DNA of 64,000 bases from Sphingomicrobium sp. (GTDB lineage Bacteria > Pseudomonadota > Alphaproteobacteria > Sphingomonadales > Sphingomonadaceae). The notes under the pieces are model-generated. The model ran no database searches. It saw nothing but the letters and a program-made list of their open reading frames with translations, and was not told the origin of the DNA. Both the position numbers and the translations under genes were made by a program. Positions 29,579-39,000 of this stretch are shown in pieces. Location of the stretch: NCBI GenBank assembly GCA_025450755.1, contig JANWLR010000048.1, positions 1-64,000 on the forward strand, in the 5' to 3' direction. The stretch's first letter is position 1. Each line of letters starts with the position of its first letter.

Positions 29579-30769
29579 CTAAGCCGCCTGGGCGGGCGCC
29601 TCATATTCGGCGGCAGCCGCCGACAGCATCTCGACGAACGCGCGGATATGTTCTTCCTCGATGGTCAGCGGCGGAAGGATGCGCATCACATTGTCACCGG
29701 CGGCGACGGTCAACAGCCCCTTAGTCCTCAGATAATTCACGAACGCGCGGCTGTCGCTCTTCATCTTCACGCCGAGCATCAGCCCGACGCCGCGGACGCT
29801 GTCGAACAGATGGTCGTGGTTGGGGATCATCTGCTCGAGCGCGCTCCGCAGCCGCTCGCCCTTCTGCCGCACCTCGCTGAGAAACTCCTCGTTGGCGACG
29901 ATGTCGAACACCGCCTGCCCCGCCGCCATCGCCAATGGGTTACCGCCATAGGTCGAGCCGTGCGTCCCGATCACCATGCCCGCCGCGGCCTTCTCGGTCG
30001 CAAGACAGGCGCCCATCGGGAAGCCGCCACCGATTCCCTTGGCGCTCGCCATGATGTCGGGGACGACATTGTAATGCTGGTAAGCGTAGAGCTGCCCGCT
30101 CCGCGCGACGCCGCACTGCACCTCGTCGAATACGAGCATCAGGTCATGCTCGTCGCAAGCAGCGCGAAGGCCGGAGAGGAATTCGTGCGTGCCGGGGCGG
30201 ATTCCGCCCTCGCCCTGGATCGGCTCGACCAGAAAACCCGCCGTATTCTCGTCGATTGCCTCAAGCGCCGCGTCGAGATCGTTGAACTCGCGCACCTTGA
30301 AGCCTCGCAGGAGTGGCGCGAAGCCATCGATCATCTTCGCCTGGTCGGTCGCGCTGATCGCCGCCATCGTCCGCCCGTGAAAGGCATTCGAGAAGCTGAT
30401 GAGATCATGCTTGTGGGGATTGCCCTTGGAATGATGATATTTGCGCGCCGTCTTGATCGCGCACTCGACCGCCTCGACGCCTGAATTGGTGAAGAATACC
30501 GTGTCGGCGAACGTCAGGTCGGTGAGACGTTTCGCGAAAGCTTCGCCCTGCGGTGAGCCGTAGAGGTTCGAGACGTGCATCAGCGTCGCCGCCTGGTCCT
30601 GGATCGCCTTCGTCAGATGCGGGTGGCCGTGGCCGAGGATGTTGACCGCGATCCCGGCCGCGAAATCGAGATAACGCTCGCCCTGTTCGCCGTAGAGATA
30701 GACTCCCTCGCCGCGGACCGGGCGCACCGGTGAGCGCGGATAGACGGGCATGAGCGGCGTAATGGCCAT
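29579..30769 (-). CDS. argD: acetylornithine/succinyldiaminopimelate aminotransferase-family protein
   Basis: FLDFAAGIAVNILGHGHP, FTNSGVEAVECAIKTAR, FHGRTMAAISAT, LVFDEVQCGVARSG, GSTYGGNPLA. Confidence 0.9.
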   Translation of the reverse strand: MAITPLMPVYPRSPVRPVRGEGVYLYGEQGERYLDFAAGIAVNILGHGHPHLTKAIQDQAATLMHVSNLYGSPQGEAFAKRLTDLTFADTVFFTNSGVEAVECAIKTARKYHHSKGNPHKHDLISFSNAFHGRTMAAISATDQAKMIDGFAPLLRGFKVREFNDLDAALEAIDENTAGFLVEPIQGEGGIRPGTHEFLSGLRAACDEHDLMLVFDEVQCGVARSGQLYAYQHYNVVPDIMASAKGIGGGFPMGACLATEKAAAGMVIGTHGSTYGGNPLAMAAGQAVFDIVANEEFLSEVRQKGERLRSALEQMIPNHDHLFDSVRGVGLMLGVKMKSDSRAFVNYLRTKGLLTVAAGDNVMRILPPLTIEEEHIRAFVEMLSAAAAEYEAPAQAA

Positions 30770-30869
30770 GGAAAAGCGGCTCCCTTGAACGACAGTGCTG
30801 TGGGTTGCCAATGCTATAGCCAGCGCCTTTTCAAAGGGCAAAGTCGTGCTTTGACCTGTACCCACGATC

Positions 30870-31311
30870 ATGTCCCCCAGGGAACGGTCGGGCGGCACGA
30901 AGGACATTGCGGAGGACGCGCCAAGATCCTGCTCGTTGACGACGACGAGGAAGTCCGCACCATAACCTGCGACATGGTCGGCGACCTCGGTTACAAAGTC
31001 TCGACTGCCGCGACGGGCGAAGAAGCGCTGCTCTTCCCGGCGGCGCGCGAATCAGGGAAGAGCGGTTTGATTTGCTAATCACGGATGTGCTGATCCCCGG
31101 AATGAACGGAGTTGAGTTTGCGCGCCGGGTGCGCACCTACGATGCGAATCTCCCCATCTTGTTCGCGAGCGGATACGCCGACGTTCAGATGTTCGGCGAA
31201 GAGCCTTCGGACGAAGCGGTTCTTAGAAAGCCATTCCGAATTGCCGAAGTGGCTCGCCGCGTCGAGGCGGCGCTCGAAACGCATGCCCGAAAGGATGCCG
31301 CTGTAACTTAG
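30870..31311 (+). pseudogene. single-domain response regulator (CheY-like receiver) interrupted by frameshifts
   Basis: AKILLVDDDEEVRTITCDMVGDLGYKVSTAATGEEAL in one frame, FDLLITDVLIPGMNGVEFARRV...VLRKPFRIAEVARRVEAAL in another; plausible start MSPRERSGGTKDIAEDA in a third. Confidence 0.65.
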
Positions 31312-31344
31312 GGCCAATTCAGTTTCGGCGGCTCGACAAGAAAA

Positions 31345-31376
31345 GGCGCCCAAGGCTTCCCTTGAGCGCCCTTCTT
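31345..31376. terminator. probable bidirectional rho-independent terminator
   Basis: GGCGCCCAAGG-cttc-CCTTGAGCGCC stem flanked by A-rich and T-rich runs between convergent genes. Confidence 0.65.
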
Positions 31377-31393
31377 ACGCTGCACCAAGCGGC

Positions 31394-31786
31394 TTAGTCG
31401 CGGTCGCGGTGATCGCGATCCCAGCGGTCACGATCGCCCCATCGGCGGTCGTTCATCGAATATTGGACGCGCTGTTCGAGGCGCTGGATCTGATATTCGA
31501 TCCTTCGAGCTTCGTACGGATTGAGTCCGCCGCGAGCTGAACGGCGCAGCCGATATTCGATATTGTTGGCGTCGTCGCGAAGGCGGTCGGCGCTTCGATC
31601 GCCGATCCGGTCGAGGCGCTCGATTTGCCTCTGGACATTGTCGATCCGCACCTGAAGCGCACGAACCTGACCATAGCCATAGCCATAGCCGTACGGCTGC
31701 GCGGACGGATAAGATTGCGCGGCCGCGGGGCTTGCAACGGCAAGAGCCGCTCCGGCGGCAATTAAGGGAAGAACGATCTTACGCAT
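31394..31786 (-). CDS. periplasmic/secreted hypothetical protein with YGYGYG and WDRDHRDRD segments
   Basis: signal peptide MRKIVLPLIAAGAALAVASPAAAQ; charged coiled-coil-like body. Confidence 0.7.
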   Translation of the reverse strand: MRKIVLPLIAAGAALAVASPAAAQSYPSAQPYGYGYGYGQVRALQVRIDNVQRQIERLDRIGDRSADRLRDDANNIEYRLRRSARGGLNPYEARRIEYQIQRLEQRVQYSMNDRRWGDRDRWDRDHRDRD

Positions 31787-31909
31787 AACGATTCTCCTTC
31801 GTTCGAGCTATTGGTACCAACGAATGTGAACCGCTTTGGTTGATGGGGGTCTGAACGGCGCCGTTATGAGCCGTTCAAGAAGCTTAATCAGTCAAGTCGC
31901 AGAAATAGC

Positions 31910-32758
31910 TTAGTTTTTGATCTTCCACCCGCTCCTGAGCAGCGAATAGCAAGTCAGCCACAGCAGGATGTTCAGCACCAGCAGGCCAATCGCGCCGACC
32001 CATAAAGGCGAATCGCTCCCGCCAAGGAAACCGGCGCGGAATCCGGAAATCACGTAGAAAAAGGGATTGGTGTGGCTGATCGCCTGAAACTTCGGGGCGA
32101 GCTGTTTTACCGAATAAAAGGTGCCGCTCAGCAGCGACAGCGGTGTCACCACGAAATTGGTCACCGCTGCAGCATGATCGAACTTGTCCGCCCAGAGCGA
32201 AGTCAACAGGCCAAGGAAGCTCAACAGCAGCGCGCCCATAAGCCCGAACCAGAAGACCAGTTCCGGCCGTTGGGCGTCGACCGAAACGCCGGGCCACAAG
32301 AGCATCGCCAGCCACACCGCGAAACCGACCAAAAAGGCGCGGGTCACCGCCGCGCCGATCAGACCGGCGATCAGCTCGCCGGTCGATAACGGCGGCATCA
32401 GGTAATCGACGATGTTGCCCTGGATCTTGCCGACCAGCAGCGAGAAGCTCGCATTGGCGAAGGCATTCTGCATCATCGCCATGACGATCAGCCCCGGCGC
32501 GATGAAGGTTGCATAGGGGATTTCCGTTCCCGGCACCGTGCGTCCGCCGCGGCCCAGCGCAACGGTGAAAATCGCAAGGTACAGGAGGGTCGTGACCGCC
32601 GGCGCCCAGACCGTTTGCATCTGCACCTTGAAGAAACGGCGGACCTCCTTGATATAGAGGGTCTTAAGGCCTCCCCAATTGACACCCTTGAGCACCGGAT
32701 TGCCGGGTGCAAACCGCACCCAATTGCTGGCTTGGTCGTTGCTCAACGGGGCGGTCAT
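31910..32758 (-). CDS. ABC-2 type transporter permease
   Basis: PYATFIAPGLIVMAMMQNAFANASFSLLVGKIQGNIVDYLMPPLS; ~6 TM. Confidence 0.88.
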   Translation of the reverse strand: MTAPLSNDQASNWVRFAPGNPVLKGVNWGGLKTLYIKEVRRFFKVQMQTVWAPAVTTLLYLAIFTVALGRGGRTVPGTEIPYATFIAPGLIVMAMMQNAFANASFSLLVGKIQGNIVDYLMPPLSTGELIAGLIGAAVTRAFLVGFAVWLAMLLWPGVSVDAQRPELVFWFGLMGALLLSFLGLLTSLWADKFDHAAAVTNFVVTPLSLLSGTFYSVKQLAPKFQAISHTNPFFYVISGFRAGFLGGSDSPLWVGAIGLLVLNILLWLTCYSLLRSGWKIKN

Positions 32759-32818
32759 CTGCGATGGCGCCTATCGGCTGGCAAGCGGCCGGGCAAGTTT
32801 GGAGCGAGAGATTTAACA

Positions 32819-33460
32819 ATGTCTTGGACTGAAGAGCGTATCGAACGGTTGAAGAAGATGTGGCACGATGGTGCCACTGCCAGCCAGATTGCCGATGAGC
32901 TCGGCGGAGTTAGCCGCAATGCCGTCATCGGAAAGGCGCACCGCCTGGGACTCGAGCAGCGACCCTCGCCGGTGAAGCCCGGCGAAGAGAAGGAAGTGAA
33001 GAAGCCGCCCTCGGCTGCTGCTGCCCCGAAGCCCGCTCCCGCTCCAAGGCCCGCCGCGCCTACGTCAGCTGCAGGCGCAAGCCATTCGGCGCCTCAACAG
33101 CATTCGCGCCCAAGCGCGCACGACCTCCAATATCGTTCGATCGGTCCGGGCGGCTTCATTCGCCAGGGTCCAGGCGAGCAGCAGGCGCCGATCCCGCCCG
33201 CGCCGCCGCGCCGGCTTGTCCCTGCAAAGCCCAGTCCCGAGGTCGCCGACAAGACCGGCCTGCTCGATCTTAATGATCGCATCTGCAAATGGCCGATCGG
33301 CCATCCGGGCGAGCCGGATTTCTATTTCTGCGGCGAGCCGGCCAATCCCGGTTTCCCATATTGCGTCGAGCATTGTGGAATCGCCTACCAGGCGCAGCTG
33401 CCGCGCCGCGACCGCCGTCCTCCGCCGCCGCTTCCGTTCGGCGGCCCGAGAGTTCGCTAA
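32819..33460 (+). CDS. gcrA: GcrA family cell cycle regulator
   Basis: MSWTEERIERLKKMWHDGATASQIADELGGVSRNAVIGKAHRLGL; C-terminal CKWPIGHPGEPDFYFCGEP. Confidence 0.95.
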   Translation: MSWTEERIERLKKMWHDGATASQIADELGGVSRNAVIGKAHRLGLEQRPSPVKPGEEKEVKKPPSAAAAPKPAPAPRPAAPTSAAGASHSAPQQHSRPSAHDLQYRSIGPGGFIRQGPGEQQAPIPPAPPRRLVPAKPSPEVADKTGLLDLNDRICKWPIGHPGEPDFYFCGEPANPGFPYCVEHCGIAYQAQLPRRDRRPPPPLPFGGPRVR

Positions 33461-33476
33461 GCTGTAGACAGAAGCT

Positions 33477-34508
33477 TTGCCAGCATCTTCGCTGCTCCGC
33501 TGGTGGCGCACACCACTGTGGCTGCTGGCGCTGGGCACAGGGGCCAAAAGCTTCGCCGACAACCCAATCCTCGGCTCCGAACGGCTCAACCGCCGCGGAC
33601 TGCATGTCTCCCGGCTGAAGCTCGCGCATAAGCTCGCCTGGGCCCGGCGGAGGCGCCTCGCTCGAGCCGTTCCCGGCGACTGGCGCGAGCAGTTCGACCG
33701 CGATGGCTATGTCGAAATCCGCGAATTCCTTTCCGCTGAGATTTTTGGGCGCATCCGTGCCGCTCTCCTCGAGAACGAGTTCGAAGCCCGCGAGCAACAG
33801 CAAGGCGGCACGATCACGCGCCGGGTCGCGATCGGCCCTGCGCTGCTCGAGCGAGTCCCGGACCTTGGAGCGTTGCTTGAAAGCGGGCGCTGGCGCTCGC
33901 TCCTTGCCTATGTCGCAAGCACGAATGCCGAGCCGCTCTATTATATCCAAACCATCGTCGTCGGCCCCGCGCCAGGAGTTCCCGATCCGCAACTCGATCT
34001 CCACGCGGACACGTTTCACCCCTCATTGAAGGCGTGGCTGTTCCTGACCGATGTGACTGACGATCAGGCGCCCCTCACCTACGTTCGCGGTTCGCACCTT
34101 TTGAACCCGAAGCGGCTCGCATGGGAGCAGGAGCGCAGCGTAACGATCCACGACAGCGACCGCTTGTCTCAGCGCGGATCTTTGCGCGTGTCGCGGGACG
34201 AATTGCCAGCGCTTGGCTTGCCAGAACCGACGCGCTTCGCGGTTCCGGCAAACACACTCATTGCCATAGATACGTGTGGGTTCCACGCCCGTGGCAGCTC
34301 GGATCGGCCGACCATTCGGGTGGAGATCTGGGCATTTTCGCGTCGAACGCCGTTCCTGCCCTGGGCCGGATTCGATCTGCTGTCGTGGAAACCGATCAGG
34401 ATTCGCCGAACGAATTGGATGGCGCGCATCCTCGACCGGCTCGACAGAATCGGCTTCAAGAAGCAGCACTGGCGGCCGGCAGGACGCCGCCGGCCGATCG
34501 AGCCTTAG
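33477..34508 (+). CDS. phytanoyl-CoA dioxygenase (PhyH)-like Fe(II)/2OG oxygenase
   Basis: FDRDGYVEIREFLS, HADTFHPSLKAWLFLTDVTDDQAPLTYVRGSH, DTCGFHARG. Confidence 0.7.
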   Translation: MPASSLLRWWRTPLWLLALGTGAKSFADNPILGSERLNRRGLHVSRLKLAHKLAWARRRRLARAVPGDWREQFDRDGYVEIREFLSAEIFGRIRAALLENEFEAREQQQGGTITRRVAIGPALLERVPDLGALLESGRWRSLLAYVASTNAEPLYYIQTIVVGPAPGVPDPQLDLHADTFHPSLKAWLFLTDVTDDQAPLTYVRGSHLLNPKRLAWEQERSVTIHDSDRLSQRGSLRVSRDELPALGLPEPTRFAVPANTLIAIDTCGFHARGSSDRPTIRVEIWAFSRRTPFLPWAGFDLLSWKPIRIRRTNWMARILDRLDRIGFKKQHWRPAGRRRPIEP

Positions 34509-36190
34509 GCTGCGGCCGTTGAGGCCTGGGGCTCAGCCTTGGCCTTCTCGCAAAGGGCGCGAAGCCATTTCGAGAAACGCCAAACTTTCGACCATTCCGC
34601 GCGCGCTTTCGGATAGATCAGCCAGTAGGTTCCGCCGCCGTCCAGCACGTGTGGTAGCGGACGGACCAACCGTCCGTCAGCCAATTCCTCGCGCCAGAAT
34701 AAGGGACTGAGGAGCGCAATTCCCCGCCCGCTAATGGCGGCGGCGCCGTCCAGCAACTGCGCGCTAAGGTCGACGGTCCTTGAACTGCCTTCAGGTCTCT
34801 CCAACCCAAAATGGCGCCACCACCTCTCCCACCACGGATCATTGGGCGTGACCCGAGGAACGCTTCGAAGATCGTCTGGACCGCCTATGCCGTGGTGCTT
34901 TCTCAGGAACTCCGGGCTGCACATCGGCGTGAACTCGAGCCTGAAGAGTTCTTCGACAACAAGGTTCGCGGGCGGATTCTCACCGAATCGAATCGCACAA
35001 TCCACGGGATCATCGTCAAAGCTGATCGGGTTCGGGTTCGGATCGAGCTGGACCTGCAGGTCGGTGTTATCGTCGAGAAACCTGCCGATGTAGCGGCTGA
35101 TCCAGTTGACGGAAGTTGGCGTTCCGGAAATCACTAGCAAGTCCGGGCGCGAGTCATTGGCCGCGAGTGCCCTGGCCGCGCTTCGGGCCCCTTCTTCCGC
35201 CTCGCGCTTCCAGGTCGCCGGCGGAACGCCGAACTCGCGTTTGAACGCTCTGTTGAACGCTGCTTCGCTGTTGAAGCCAACGGCATAGGCGACATTGGCG
35301 GTGTTCTGGTTGCTGTCGCGCAAGAGGTTGCACGCCATGCGCATCCGCCACTGCGCACAATAGCGCATCGGCGATTCGTTGAGCAGCTCTGCGAACCGTT
35401 CCCCGAGCACCGTGCGCGACACGCCCGCTTCGCGCGCCAGCATCTCGACGTCGAGTTCCTCCGCATAACGGTTGTGGATGATCGTCAGCGCCTTCGACAC
35501 GGCCGGATCGGTCAGTCCGCTCAGCCATCCTTTCGCGCTCGGCGGCAGGCGGTTGATATATTCTCTTATGGCCTGTGCAAGAAATAGCTCTGCAAGGCGG
35601 GCGACGAGGTCCGGCGGCGCATTGCCGGCCGACAGGAACCTCAGCGAGGATTCGACCCACTCCGCTTGCTGGTCGCTCGCGTTGAGCGTCAGCATCGGCG
35701 GCAGGGCTTCGAGCAGCGGGTGGATGGCGGCCTCGTCCGCGCCCAAAAATCCGCACCAGACCTCGGTCGTCTCGCCCGGTGTGCCGAGCGCGACGCGGTG
35801 AACGCCCTCGTCGGTAATCCAGCTGATCTTGTCGACGTCGAAAGGAGCAACCGAAGGATCGCTTGCAAGCCGGTGCGCGTCGTTGCGCGGCATGATCACG
35901 ATGCTGCCCGCCTCGATCCGGGTCGGAGGCATTCCTTCAACGAGCACTGTCGTGTGGCCCGAGCGCACATAATGATAGCTGATCAGGGTTTGTGGCATCG
36001 GGAACCACGGCGAGCAGTGGTTCGGCGTGAATTCCGCGCGCACGCAATAATCGCCGCTGAACCGAGCATCGAGAACGACTCCGCCAGTCAGCCGCAATGA
36101 TCTCAGGATCTCGTCGAGGACGTCCAAATCAAGACCCCCGCCCGCATACGTATGCGGCGTTTCGGTCAAATTATCCGGCATAGCGGTCAT
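34505..36190 (-). CDS. transcriptional regulator: AraC-type cupin + HTH fused to LysR-type substrate-binding domain
   Basis: LDVEMLAREAGVSRTVLGERFAELLNESPMRYCAQWRM...VAYAVGFNSEAAFNRAFKREFGVPPATWKRE (AraC), then LLVISGTPTSVNWISRYIGRFLDDNTDLQVQLDPN...VDCAIRFGENPPANLVVEELFRLEFTPMCSPEFL (LysR effector). Confidence 0.85.
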   Translation of the reverse strand: MTAMPDNLTETPHTYAGGGLDLDVLDEILRSLRLTGGVVLDARFSGDYCVRAEFTPNHCSPWFPMPQTLISYHYVRSGHTTVLVEGMPPTRIEAGSIVIMPRNDAHRLASDPSVAPFDVDKISWITDEGVHRVALGTPGETTEVWCGFLGADEAAIHPLLEALPPMLTLNASDQQAEWVESSLRFLSAGNAPPDLVARLAELFLAQAIREYINRLPPSAKGWLSGLTDPAVSKALTIIHNRYAEELDVEMLAREAGVSRTVLGERFAELLNESPMRYCAQWRMRMACNLLRDSNQNTANVAYAVGFNSEAAFNRAFKREFGVPPATWKREAEEGARSAARALAANDSRPDLLVISGTPTSVNWISRYIGRFLDDNTDLQVQLDPNPNPISFDDDPVDCAIRFGENPPANLVVEELFRLEFTPMCSPEFLRKHHGIGGPDDLRSVPRVTPNDPWWERWWRHFGLERPEGSSRTVDLSAQLLDGAAAISGRGIALLSPLFWREELADGRLVRPLPHVLDGGGTYWLIYPKARAEWSKVWRFSKWLRALCEKAKAEPQASTAAA

Positions 36191-36442
36191 TTTGGCAAAC
36201 TGCCCCTTCGCCTAAGTCGATGTCATCAAATCAAGGCGTCATGAGCATCTTGAGCAAGCACTGCTGTCCAAGAAGGAAACGCCCGCCACGTCAAATCCAA
36301 GTGAAACAAGAAATGGTTGAATCCAATCCTGACATTCGAGCACAGCAATTAGCTGTTCTCCTGTAAGTTTTCCGGTCCAATGCCTCGGCTGTTTCTATGG
36401 CCGTCGCACCATCATTCACGCACTTCTAAGGGAGAACGAGAG

Positions 36443-37348
36443 ATGTACCATGATTTCAACTATGAGGCGACGTTCGCCTCATCGCTACGCGCGCAATGGC
36501 AGCTGGACGATGTACTCCGGACCGACCAGGAACTCGACTTCTCGCGCAACTTCATGCCGGAAAGTCTGGCGCGGACCTCCGCGATCGAAAGCCTGAATCC
36601 GCTCGAGCAGCGGGTTCTTAACCACATCAGCGCGCATCAGTACCTTAGTATCTTCGGAATCGTCGAGGAGTTCATTCTTCCGTTCGTGATCGACCATGCA
36701 CGGCCCCATTTGCTCGGCGACGACTGGCGCGTTCGCGCGATTCTCAATTTCGCCGGCGAGGAAGCCAAGCACATTCAGCTCTTCAAGCGCTTCCACCAGG
36801 CGTTCGTTCGCGGCTTCCCGGTCGAATGCCGGATGATTGGTCCATCGGAGGCAATCGGCGCCGAGGTGCTTCGGCACGACCCGCTCGCGGTCGGCATCGT
36901 GATCCTGATGATCGAGTGGATGACCCAGCAACATTATCTGGGCTCGATCCGGGACGATAACGACATCGATCCGCTGTTCAAAAGCCTGATGAAGAACCAC
37001 TGGATGGAGGAAGCGCAGCACGCCAAGCTCGACACACTGATCGTCGATGCGCTGGCAGCCTCCAGATCCGAAGAACAGATCGACCGGGCGATGGACGAGT
37101 TCTTCGAGATCGGCGGCTTCCTCGATGAGGGCCTCAAGCAGCAGGCAGGTTTCAACCTGGACGCGCTCGAAACGGCCATCGGCCGCAAGCTTGAGGATCG
37201 CGACGATATCCTCGCGCAGCAGCACCAGGCCGCGCGCTGGACCTACATCGGCTCCGGCATGGTCCACGAACGCTTCCTCGATTTGCTGAGTTCGCTCTCG
37301 CGCCGCGCTGCGGAGCGCATCGCTGAGGCCGCACCTTTGTTCGCGTAA
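36443..37348 (+). CDS. ferritin-like diiron oxygenase (AurF-like)
   Basis: Two ExxH motifs in helical context: FAGEEAKHIQLF and WMEEAQHAKLD. Confidence 0.65.
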   Translation: MYHDFNYEATFASSLRAQWQLDDVLRTDQELDFSRNFMPESLARTSAIESLNPLEQRVLNHISAHQYLSIFGIVEEFILPFVIDHARPHLLGDDWRVRAILNFAGEEAKHIQLFKRFHQAFVRGFPVECRMIGPSEAIGAEVLRHDPLAVGIVILMIEWMTQQHYLGSIRDDNDIDPLFKSLMKNHWMEEAQHAKLDTLIVDALAASRSEEQIDRAMDEFFEIGGFLDEGLKQQAGFNLDALETAIGRKLEDRDDILAQQHQAARWTYIGSGMVHERFLDLLSSLSRRAAERIAEAAPLFA

Positions 37349-37381
37349 ATTTCCCTCACCCCCCAAACAGGGAGAAATACA

Positions 37382-37684
37382 ATGATTCGCACCCTTATCG
37401 CGTCTGCGTTGCTGCTATCCGCGTCTGCGGCTTCGGCCAGCACGCCGATCGTCTTCACAACCGGTGACCCGCCGCAGGCGCGCGTCAATTACCGCGATGT
37501 CGACGTTCAGTCGGCAGACGGCCGAGCGACGGTTGAACACCGCATCCGCCGGGCCTCGGAGCAACTGTGCATCGACGGCCAGGCCGATCCCACCGTGCTC
37601 CAGCCGGTGCAGCGGTTCACCGAATGCTACAAGATCGCCGTCACGAGCGGCATCTCGCAGCTGAACCAGATCGCCAGCGAGTAG
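37382..37684 (+). CDS. UrcA family protein
   Basis: signal peptide; VNYRDVDVQSADGRATVEHRIRRASEQLC. Confidence 0.8.
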   Translation: MIRTLIASALLLSASAASASTPIVFTTGDPPQARVNYRDVDVQSADGRATVEHRIRRASEQLCIDGQADPTVLQPVQRFTECYKIAVTSGISQLNQIASE

Positions 37685-37771
37685 CCGGCGTCATCTTTCC
37701 CGGGCGCGTCGCGAACCCCTCCACCACCCTCAAGCGCGCGCCCGGGATTCCAAGATTACGGAGAAGTCATC

Positions 37772-38599
37772 TTGCCCCTCGACATCGATATACCTTCCAA
37801 TCCCAACAAGGCTCTGTGGGAAAAGGGCGATTTCACCCGCATTGCCGAGACCATGCGCCGGAGCGGCGAAGAGCTGGTCGAAAGCCTGGGGATCACGACC
37901 GGGCTCAAGGTCCTCGATCTCGGCTGCGGCGATGGCACGACGGCTCTGCCGGAAGCGCGGCGGGGCGCCGACGTGCTCGGTGTCGACATCGCGCGTAATC
38001 TCGTTGCCGCCGGCAATTTGCGCGCGAAGTCGGCCGGGCTTTACAATCTCCGCTTCGAGGAAGGCGACGCCTCCGACCTCTCGAACATCGAGGACGAAAG
38101 CTTCGACCTCGTCGTCAGCATTTTCGGCGCGATGTTCGCGCCCCGGCCGTTCGACGTCGCGCGCGAAATGGTTCGAGTGACGAAGCCCGGCGGAAGCATC
38201 GTCATGGGCAACTGGATCCCGGGCGACCCGACGCTCGTCGCGCAAATTCTCAAGATCAGCAGCGCTTATACTCCGCCCCCGCCCGAAGGCTTCGTCAGCC
38301 CCATGACATGGGGCGATGAAATGCAGGTTCGGGAGCGGTTCATGGCCGCGGGAGCGAACCGGGTCTCCTTTGAGCGCGCGACCTGGTATTTCCGCGAGGA
38401 AGGGCCTCCGTCCGAACTGCTGGCGACCTTCCGCGATTATTACGGCCCGACAATGAATGCCTACGAAGCCGCTGGCAAAGCCGGCAGGACCGAGCAGCTG
38501 CATCGCGAGCTCCTGGACCTGTTCAACGCGCAGAACCGCGGCGGCGAGAACAGCTGCATTCCCGCCACCTACCTCAAGGTCACAGTCAAGAAGGGGTGA
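37772..38599 (+). CDS. class I SAM-dependent methyltransferase
   Basis: LKVLDLGCGDGTTALPEA, GVDIARNLV, VRVTKPGGSIVMGNW. Confidence 0.9.
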   Translation: MPLDIDIPSNPNKALWEKGDFTRIAETMRRSGEELVESLGITTGLKVLDLGCGDGTTALPEARRGADVLGVDIARNLVAAGNLRAKSAGLYNLRFEEGDASDLSNIEDESFDLVVSIFGAMFAPRPFDVAREMVRVTKPGGSIVMGNWIPGDPTLVAQILKISSAYTPPPPEGFVSPMTWGDEMQVRERFMAAGANRVSFERATWYFREEGPPSELLATFRDYYGPTMNAYEAAGKAGRTEQLHRELLDLFNAQNRGGENSCIPATYLKVTVKKG

Positions 38600-38695
38600 G
38601 CGGCCATCGCCGCCCCTGCCGGGGCGCGCCGCCCCTCGACACTGGCGCGCCCCGGCCTCCCATCGTCCGGCCTCCGAATCGAAAGGATCAAAGAC

Positions 38696-38935
38696 GTGAA
38701 GCACCTACTGGTGAACCCGGCATTTCCCGACCTCGTCGGCAAATGGGCGCCGAACAGAATCAGCGACAAGGCGCGGGTGTGGATCATCACGCGCGGCGCC
38801 GATGGCAAGCTCGAGGAGAAGATCGACCCCGCATTCCTGGCGAGGGTCGAGGATGCAGAATCCATCGATATCGTCATCGATGCGCTGATCGAGGCGGCGG
38901 CCGAGCAGGACATTGCCGAAACCCGTTCCTGGTAG
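38696..38935 (+). CDS. hypothetical protein
   Basis: 79 aa ORF in a coding-consistent context; no domain recognised. Confidence 0.4.
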   Translation: MKHLLVNPAFPDLVGKWAPNRISDKARVWIITRGADGKLEEKIDPAFLARVEDAESIDIVIDALIEAAAEQDIAETRSW

Positions 38936-38941
38936 ACCGCG

Positions 38942-38976
38942 AAAAAAAGGCCCCGGAAGCGGAAGCTCCCAGGGCC
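38942..38976 (-). terminator. rho-independent terminator of hsp20 gene
   Basis: minus strand GGCCCTGGGAGC-ttcc-GCTTCCGGGGCC followed by TTTTTTTC. Confidence 0.75.
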
Positions 38977-39000
38977 CGTCTTGAGTCTCGTCGAGGCGGT

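Noticed and set aside
31670-31700. Short tandem 'agccat' repeat
   Set aside because: It encodes YGYGYGYG in the 31394-31786 protein; too short for a microsatellite or CRISPR claim.
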